36,682 nt of DNA, from contig NZ_JANXUQ010000145.1 in NCBI RefSeq assembly GCF_025356155.1, positions 1-36,682 on the forward strand. The letters are read 5' to 3'. The stretch comes from Rhodoferax sp. Its GTDB lineage: Bacteria; Pseudomonadota; Gammaproteobacteria; Burkholderiales; Burkholderiaceae_C. Positions 34,910 through 36,682 of this stretch are shown here, one piece after another. Position 1 is the first letter of the stretch, and each line of letters begins with the position of its first letter. The notes beneath the pieces are model-generated. The model made no database searches, had not been told where the DNA came from, and saw nothing but the letters and a program-made list of their open reading frames with translations. Position numbers and translations under genes: made by a program.

Positions 34910-36147
34910 GGCCGACGATCCTGTTGTTTCAGCACCAGCCGGTCACCGTCGTGTGTAACGCTATAGCCCTGTGCTTGCAGGCGGGTGATGGCCGCTGGGA
35001 GTGTGGGGGCGGACGGGTCTGCCAGCTTCATACGCAACTCATTTGCTACGAATTCAATAGCGATAGGTGCAGCAATTTCGGGGGCTACCGCTTGAAAAGT
35101 CCCAAGCATGGTCTCCAGATCGCCGCTGGATGCCGCGCCGCTTTGGCGCTGCAGGTCGGCCAACGAGCGGGCCATTTGCAGAGGTGCGTCCACGACAACA
35201 CGCGTGTCGGGGAAGGTCATGGTCAGGATCTCGCGCAGGGCGGTGCGTTTGGCGGCCAGGGCGGCTTGTTCCTTCCAGGCCCAGGCTTGCAGGCCGATCA
35301 GGTTGGCCAACACGATGGCTATGGCGGCCCAGCGCGCCGGTTTCCAGCGCGGGGATTGCAGCAGGTCGCTGGCCAGTGCCGTCAGTTGTTTGCGGGTACG
35401 GGTGCCGCGCGTGCGCAGCAGGTCGAACTGGGCCAGGTCCCAAGCCGATTGGACGGCGGTCATGGCGCGTTGCGCGGCGGTCTGCAGGCTGACGCGGCCG
35501 GAAAAGTGCTGTTCGGCGAGGGCGGCTACGGCGGGCTCGGCCAGGACCAGGGACGCGTCAATATTCTGGGTCAGCAGCGCGATGCTGTTGTGCGTAAGGG
35601 GCAACACCACCACACCGTAGGGACCGCTGCAGACGAGTTGGGGTTGCTCGGCCGTGCCCATGGCGTTCAGGCTGACGGCATCAGGTGCGGCGTCGGGCGG
35701 TGGTGCGAGTTCCGGCACGATGCGCGCCACCGGGCGTCCGTTTTGCTCCAGCGCCGCCAGCCAGGCGTGGAGCCAGGCCCGGTTGCAGGCTGCCACCCAG
35801 TTTGGAGCGTCGGCGCGGGTCTGGGGTTGTATCGCAAAGTGCAGGTGGGCGGGCTCGTCGAGCAGGCGATCTTCCAGCAGGCCATCAAGCACGGCGCGCA
35901 GGCGCGGCGCATTACCTTCCTGGAAAAAACCGCGCTCCAGCGTACCCTTGGGAAAATCCACGCGGTGCCAGGACAACTGGGCGGCCGGCACGACGACCAC
36001 GATTTCGGCATCAGCGGTTTGCGGCAGCAGGTTCAGCGGTGCGTCGAGCTGGCGCTTTGCGGTGCTGCCGTCCTCGGTCCAGACGGTGCTGCACGGCGTG
36101 GACGCCGTGGGCAGGGCGGAGGGGAGTATGACGATCAGTGAGGACAT
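34906..36147 (-). CDS. gspL: Type II secretion protein GspL
   Basis: GspL links the ATPase GspE to the inner-membrane complex. The 413-residue protein has a cytoplasmic actin-like part (about 1-230: PLNLLPQTADAEIVVVVPAA, FFQEGNAPRLRAVLDGLLED), a transmembrane segment near 285-305 (WAAIAIVLANLIGLQAWAWK), and a periplasmic domain (LQMARSLADLQRQSGAASSG, LRMKLADPSAPTLPAAI). Start ATG 36147 (MSSLIVILPS) was chosen; the frame is open to 36276, but the added residues cross a repeat-like hairpin. A motif copy lies at 35045-35061 inside the coding region. It is separated from gspK by 151 bases, longer than the other gaps in the operon. Confidence 0.95.
   Translation of the reverse strand: MSSLIVILPSALPTASTPCSTVWTEDGSTAKRQLDAPLNLLPQTADAEIVVVVPAAQLSWHRVDFPKGTLERGFFQEGNAPRLRAVLDGLLEDRLLDEPAHLHFAIQPQTRADAPNWVAACNRAWLHAWLAALEQNGRPVARIVPELAPPPDAAPDAVSLNAMGTAEQPQLVCSGPYGVVVLPLTHNSIALLTQNIDASLVLAEPAVAALAEQHFSGRVSLQTAAQRAMTAVQSAWDLAQFDLLRTRGTRTRKQLTALASDLLQSPRWKPARWAAIAIVLANLIGLQAWAWKEQAALAAKRTALREILTMTFPDTRVVVDAPLQMARSLADLQRQSGAASSGDLETMLGTFQAVAPEIAAPIAIEFVANELRMKLADPSAPTLPAAITRLQAQGYSVTHDGDRLVLKQQDRRP
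35045..35061. repeat. GCTAY-N7-RTAGC motif, copy 5 (inside gspL)
   Basis: gctac and atagc flank seven bases within the periplasmic part of gspL, where the coding strand reads AIEFVA. The arms outside the core do not extend the dyad. Confidence 0.6.
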
Positions 36148-36217
36148 GCAGGTTTTTTTGTGCTGCATCATTGTATGGGGGCAGCGCAGCACACAAAGTA
36201 GCAAGAGTGGGGGCTTG

Positions 36218-36266
36218 GTTTTGCCGCTGGGCCGCCCCAAGGCAAAACGCGGCCCCCTCGGGGGGC
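36218..36266. repeat. Double-hairpin repeat between gspK and gspL
   Basis: Two inverted repeats lie close together: gttttgcc (36218-36225) with ggcaaaac (36241-36248), and gccccc (36252-36257) with gggggc (36261-36266) around tcg. The second is a stable GC hairpin. The segment looks like a dispersed intergenic repeat known to me from related genomes, but this is recollection. It has no U-run, so it may attenuate or protect the mRNA rather than end it. Confidence 0.55.
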
Positions 36267-36298
36267 AGGGCGCCACACGCAGTGGGCAACCGTGGGGG

Positions 36299-36682
36299 TC
36301 ACATCTGAGAGCCTCGGTCGCGCCATAGGGTTTTCACATTGATGCCGACGCGTTGTACTACGGAGCGCTCGTCCACCACGGTCTGGTCCAGGCGCAGACG
36401 GCCCAGCACTTCAAAGAAATTAGAGGCGACGCTGTGCTGGGTTTCGTTCAAATCGCCAGCCGCATCGGGCACCACCTTGCCGGCGTCGCTGAGCGCGCGA
36501 AAGTGAGCGAACTGGCGCGTGGTGACCAGGCGCTCGGCCTGCGCCATATCCAGCCCGGGGATCACCGCGAACAGCACCGGCGCGCTGGCGGTGTTGAGGT
36601 TGACCGGGGTGCGGGTGGGCAGCAGCGTGATGAAGGGGCGCAGAATCGCCAAGCTGCGTGGTGACAAGCCCAACCACGCCAG
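36299..36682 (-). CDS. gspK: Type II secretion minor pseudopilin GspK (C-terminal part, cut by window edge)
   Basis: Only the last 127 codons are in the window; the frame runs on past 36682 with no start. GspK caps the pseudopilus tip. The visible part has the helix-hairpin-helix-like SAM segment VNLNTASAPVLFAVIPGLDM, AQAERLVTTRQFAHFRAL, and the terminal beta region EVLGRLRLDQTVVDERSVVQ. It reads toward gspL on the same strand. gspG to gspJ are expected just beyond the window edge. Confidence 0.9.
   Translation of the reverse strand: MAWLGLSPRSLAILRPFITLLPTRTPVNLNTASAPVLFAVIPGLDMAQAERLVTTRQFAHFRALSDAGKVVPDAAGDLNETQHSVASNFFEVLGRLRLDQTVVDERSVVQRVGINVKTLWRDRGSQM

Noticed and set aside
34597..36141. 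514-codon plus-strand open frame opposite gspL and gspM
   Set aside because: It overlaps two well-recognised type II genes in antisense and shows no family features.

Overview
The window looks like chromosomal DNA of a GC-rich betaproteobacterium. The order Burkholderiales, and probably the family Comamonadaceae (Rhodoferax/Polaromonas-like), is inferred from the type II secretion gene order, the SSB, the lipase/foldase pair and the short dispersed repeats. No rRNA, tRNA or CRISPR array was seen. No gene-free stretch exceeds 300 bases once the pseudogenes are counted; the longest gap is 27340-27628.

Layout. (1) 1-5092 is a decay zone. It holds an IS256-family element at the left edge, a DUF3883-type gene broken by three single-base insertions and abutting the IS, an intact ssb, and two wrecked genes for secreted glycosidase-like proteins. 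(2) 5121-7395 carries two sugar-nucleotide genes, galE and a nucleotidyltransferase, closed by a strong two-way terminator at 7481-7523. (3) 7540-12283, minus strand, is an RND efflux pump with its lipoprotein adaptor and a small exported protein. (4) 12456-17529 holds an AEC transporter, a B12/radical SAM protein, an HDOD protein and a methyltransferase. (5) 17594-36682, minus strand, contains type II secretion genes in the order K-L-M-N-D-E and, 11.2 kb further on, F. (6) Inside the E/F split, mostly on the plus strand, sit a tightly coupled seven-gene operon (18997-27339) and a lipase with its foldase (27629-29548).

The seven-gene operon is the most interesting unit. It encodes a processive GT2 synthase with an unusual N-terminal signal peptide, a membrane-anchored beta-helix-like protein, an alpha/alpha-barrel protein resembling a glycosidase, a CE4-like deacetylase with an N-terminal amidotransferase-like domain, a UDP-GlcNAc 2-epimerase, a YaiO-like outer-membrane barrel and an unrecognised polytopic membrane protein. 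Nearly all junctions overlap by 1-4 bases. I infer a synthase-dependent exopolysaccharide system that makes, trims, deacetylates and exports an amino-sugar polymer, possibly containing ManNAc. It does not match the gene sets of Pga, Pel, Bcs or alginate that I know.

The lipase is of the foldase-dependent family that leaves the cell through the type II system, so its position beside gspE and gspD makes functional sense. The window also carries a repeat of form GCTAY-N7-RTAGC (five exact copies, one near copy) and two long perfect palindromes inside gspF and gspD. All functional calls rest on reading motifs by eye; no database search was run.
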